A DNA stretch of 64,000 nt, taken from positions 3,066,001 through 3,130,000 of the forward strand of contig JADJUW010000001.1 in the NCBI GenBank assembly GCA_016716835.1, in the 5' to 3' direction. This document shows, piece after piece, positions 62,351 through 64,000 of this stretch. Origin of the DNA: Myxococcales bacterium. GTDB taxonomy: Bacteria; Myxococcota_A; Polyangia; Haliangiales; Haliangiaceae. Made by a program: the position numbers and the translations under genes. Position 1 is the first letter of the stretch. Each line of letters opens with the position of its first letter. The notes beneath the pieces were generated by a model that ran no database searches, had not been told where the DNA came from, and saw only the letters and a program-made list of their open reading frames with translations.

Positions 62351-63285
62351 GATGATTCCTGATTCGATGCAGGCTGCAGTTCGTATTGCGTCGCGCGCCC
62401 TGTGCCTCGGCGCCGCAAGGCCCCGCGCTCGACGAGCGCGCGCAGCACGCGCAGCGCCGTCGCCTCAGACACGCGCAGACCGCGCATAACGTCCGCTGAT
62501 TGTACCGCACCCCGTGCCACTAGCGCCAGCACGGCCCGTGACCGCACGTCGAGTTCAGGCGGTGGCACGTCAGCCGTTGGCGGCACCGCGGCAACCACTG
62601 TTCCGCGCAGATCGACGACCTCTACCTCGGCGGCAAGCGCATAACCGGTCGTGGTCTTGGTCACCCACGCGGCGGCGTCGCCGAGCGAGGCTCGCAAGCG
62701 CGCGATGGCCGTAAACAGGGCATTGTCGTGCACCTGTGCGTGGTAGGTGTGCACGTTCCAAATCTCCGCCAAGAGACTGGCCTTGCTGCGCGGGCCGCTC
62801 TGCAACGCGATCAGCACCCGCACCGCGTTGGCCAGGGGCAAGGGATAGCCGCGCACGCCATCGCCTTGTTCTACCAGCAAGCGATCGTGGGCGAGATAGA
62901 TGCGATGGCGGGGCGGCAATTGCAGCGCCGCAATGGCCAACCCAAACAGCCCCGCACCCGCAAAATACATGCAGCGCTCGGCCGCGGTCATGGCGCTGGT
63001 GTCGAGCAGTTGAGAAAATAGCCAGTCTTCTACTGGATAAGGCGGCACGCCGGCCATGGCGTCGAGCATCCACCGCAACCGCGCAATGCCGGTGACAGCG
63101 TGCAGCGTTTCCATCTCCACCCGTGAAGCGGCGATGGAGCTGAGGTCAAGCATGTACTGTGCGCACAAGACGTCGACCATCAGCGCGCGGTTCGCTGAGC
63201 GCTTAGCCAGCGCATAGGCCTCGGCCAGCAACGCCGCATGTCCGAGGGGCCGCGCCGCGAAAGCGGCGAACATAGGCGCTCGCCA
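62347..63285 (-). CDS. Winged-helix regulator, 3' part (downstream of frameshift)
   Basis: The reading frame continues to 63462, but only from about 63285 downward does it look like protein (ARPLGHAALLAEAYALAK). It carries helical repeat sequence, then an OmpR-type winged helix (about 62620-62830: DNALFTAIARLRASLGDAAA, TTTGYAL) and a second winged-helix domain near the C-terminus (about 62350-62510: VMRGLRVSEATALRVLRALV). The 5' part is in another frame (next feature). One extra base, or two missing, in 63245-63285 explains the break. The DNA target is unknown. Confidence 0.65.
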   Translation of the reverse strand, partial: WRAPMFAAFAARPLGHAALLAEAYALAKRSANRALMVDVLCAQYMLDLSSIAASRVEMETLHAVTGIARLRWMLDAMAGVPPYPVEDWLFSQLLDTSAMTAAERCMYFAGAGLFGLAIAALQLPPRHRIYLAHDRLLVEQGDGVRGYPLPLANAVRVLIALQSGPRSKASLLAEIWNVHTYHAQVHDNALFTAIARLRASLGDAAAWVTKTTTGYALAAEVEVVDLRGTVVAAVPPTADVPPPELDVRSRAVLALVARGAVQSADVMRGLRVSEATALRVLRALVERGALRRRGTGRATQYELQPASNQESS

Positions 63286-64000
63286 CCAGCCAGCGGACGC
63301 GCGCCCGCAAGTCATTGCTTGCGAGCGAAATACTGGCTGCCTTGGCGATTGCATGCTCCGCCCCGGTGGTTTCGCCGCGCAGGCTGCGGGCCATGGCCAG
63401 CGTGGTCCAGCCGTGGCGTTCGGCAAAATAGCTAACGTCGCCGGCGAGCAAGCGCGCCTCAAGCCGCGCGTCGAGTTCGATATCGTGAGGATCTGCGGTC
63501 ACCATCACCACCAGTTGGCTGCAGCCGATGCTCGCGGCGTTGCGTGCCAACCCCAGCGCGCCTGCCAGTTCGCGCGCGGCATCCCATAGCCGTTGGCTGG
63601 CGCCTAGGCGTCCCATGGCGGCAAGCGCCGATGCGCGCAGATCGTGCGCCAACATTTGGCCGTAAATAAATTTGCTCGCGACCGCGGCTTCAAGCGCCAG
63701 CCGCGCCGCCTTGGCCGACCGCACCATGCGCCCGCGAAAGAAACTAACTAGGCCGTGCGCTTGCGCCGCATAAAACCGCTGCGTCGGCGTCCACGCCGGA
63801 TTGGGCGCGCGATGAATCAAGGTGGCGGCGCGCTTGACGTCGCCGGCATGGCAATAGCCCGCAACCAAGTAGAAGCGCGCGGCCTCGCTAAAATCGGCAT
63901 CGCCATCGCGACCATAGAGCCGAAATAGCGCGACCGCCTCATCCATGCGGCCGCTAAAGGCGTACGCGCCAAGCACCACCGCGGCCTCCGCAGGTGCCAA
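63245..64000 (-). pseudogene. Same regulator, 5' part (cut by window edge and frameshift)
   Basis: From the right edge this frame encodes TPR/MalT-like helical repeats (RFYAAQAHGLVSFFRGRMVR; RASALAAMGRLGASQRLWDA) and ends with WLVASAYVRRF before a non-homologous tail. The next 3' frame then continues. The gene therefore begins outside the window. It could be an assembly error or a genuine pseudogene. Confidence 0.6.

Overview
The window looks like chromosomal DNA of a high-GC (about 65%) bacterium of the Myxococcota or a close relative. This is inferred from gene content: AgmX/PglI-type TonB-like tails, several very large periplasmic TPR proteins, an OmpA protein with thrombospondin type 3 calcium repeats, many Cys-rich secreted lipoproteins, FHA proteins, and a conserved protein of a myxobacterial type with a GYNHN...HVQTEDSG start. 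No rRNA, tRNA, CRISPR array or insertion sequence was seen.

Layout. 1-10 kb is a surface polysaccharide locus: a Wzc-like tyrosine kinase/co-polymerase, a membrane-anchored sugar-nucleotide dehydratase (CapD/FlaA1 type), a Wzx flippase and a frameshifted Wzy-like polymerase on the plus strand; an O-antigen ligase-like protein and a Wza-like export lipoprotein on the minus strand. 10-20 kb is a tightly packed minus-strand run (periplasmic protein, two giant TPR proteins, a TPR lipoprotein, a small secreted protein, an FHA-like/TM/AgmX-tail protein, a lipoprotein) that resembles the GltD-E-F-G / NfsD-E-F-G part of the Myxococcus gliding and spore-coat machines. It runs straight into wza and the ligase with gaps of 18 bp or less. 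20-27 kb holds obgE, rplU-rpmA, secreted proteins, an FRG-like gene remnant and cysS. 27-37 kb holds a cytochrome P450 divergent from an acyltransferase, small secreted proteins, comM, a patatin and murI. 37-46 kb is a minus-strand block: psuG, a TPR-like protein, OmpA/TSP3, a double-FHA protein and an envC-ftsX-ftsE cell-division set whose FtsE has lost every ATPase motif. 46-52 kb holds a HEIGH-type metalloprotease, a degenerate metalloprotease lipoprotein and Cys-rich secreted proteins. 52-61 kb holds murA-hisG, an isolated SctV/FlhA-type export gate protein, an SPFH protein with a ribbon-helix-helix partner, lipB, and hisH-hisA-hisF-hisIE. The right end holds an SDR enzyme and a frameshifted winged-helix regulator running off the window.

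How it fits together. The first 20 kb is plausibly one functional unit that makes, exports and possibly moves or compacts a surface polysaccharide along a trans-envelope TPR machine. The rest is housekeeping (translation, cell wall, histidine, lipoate) mixed with envelope and secreted proteins. Several genes share a -10-like hexamer 5-8 nt before a start codon with no clear Shine-Dalgarno, which suggests leaderless mRNAs.
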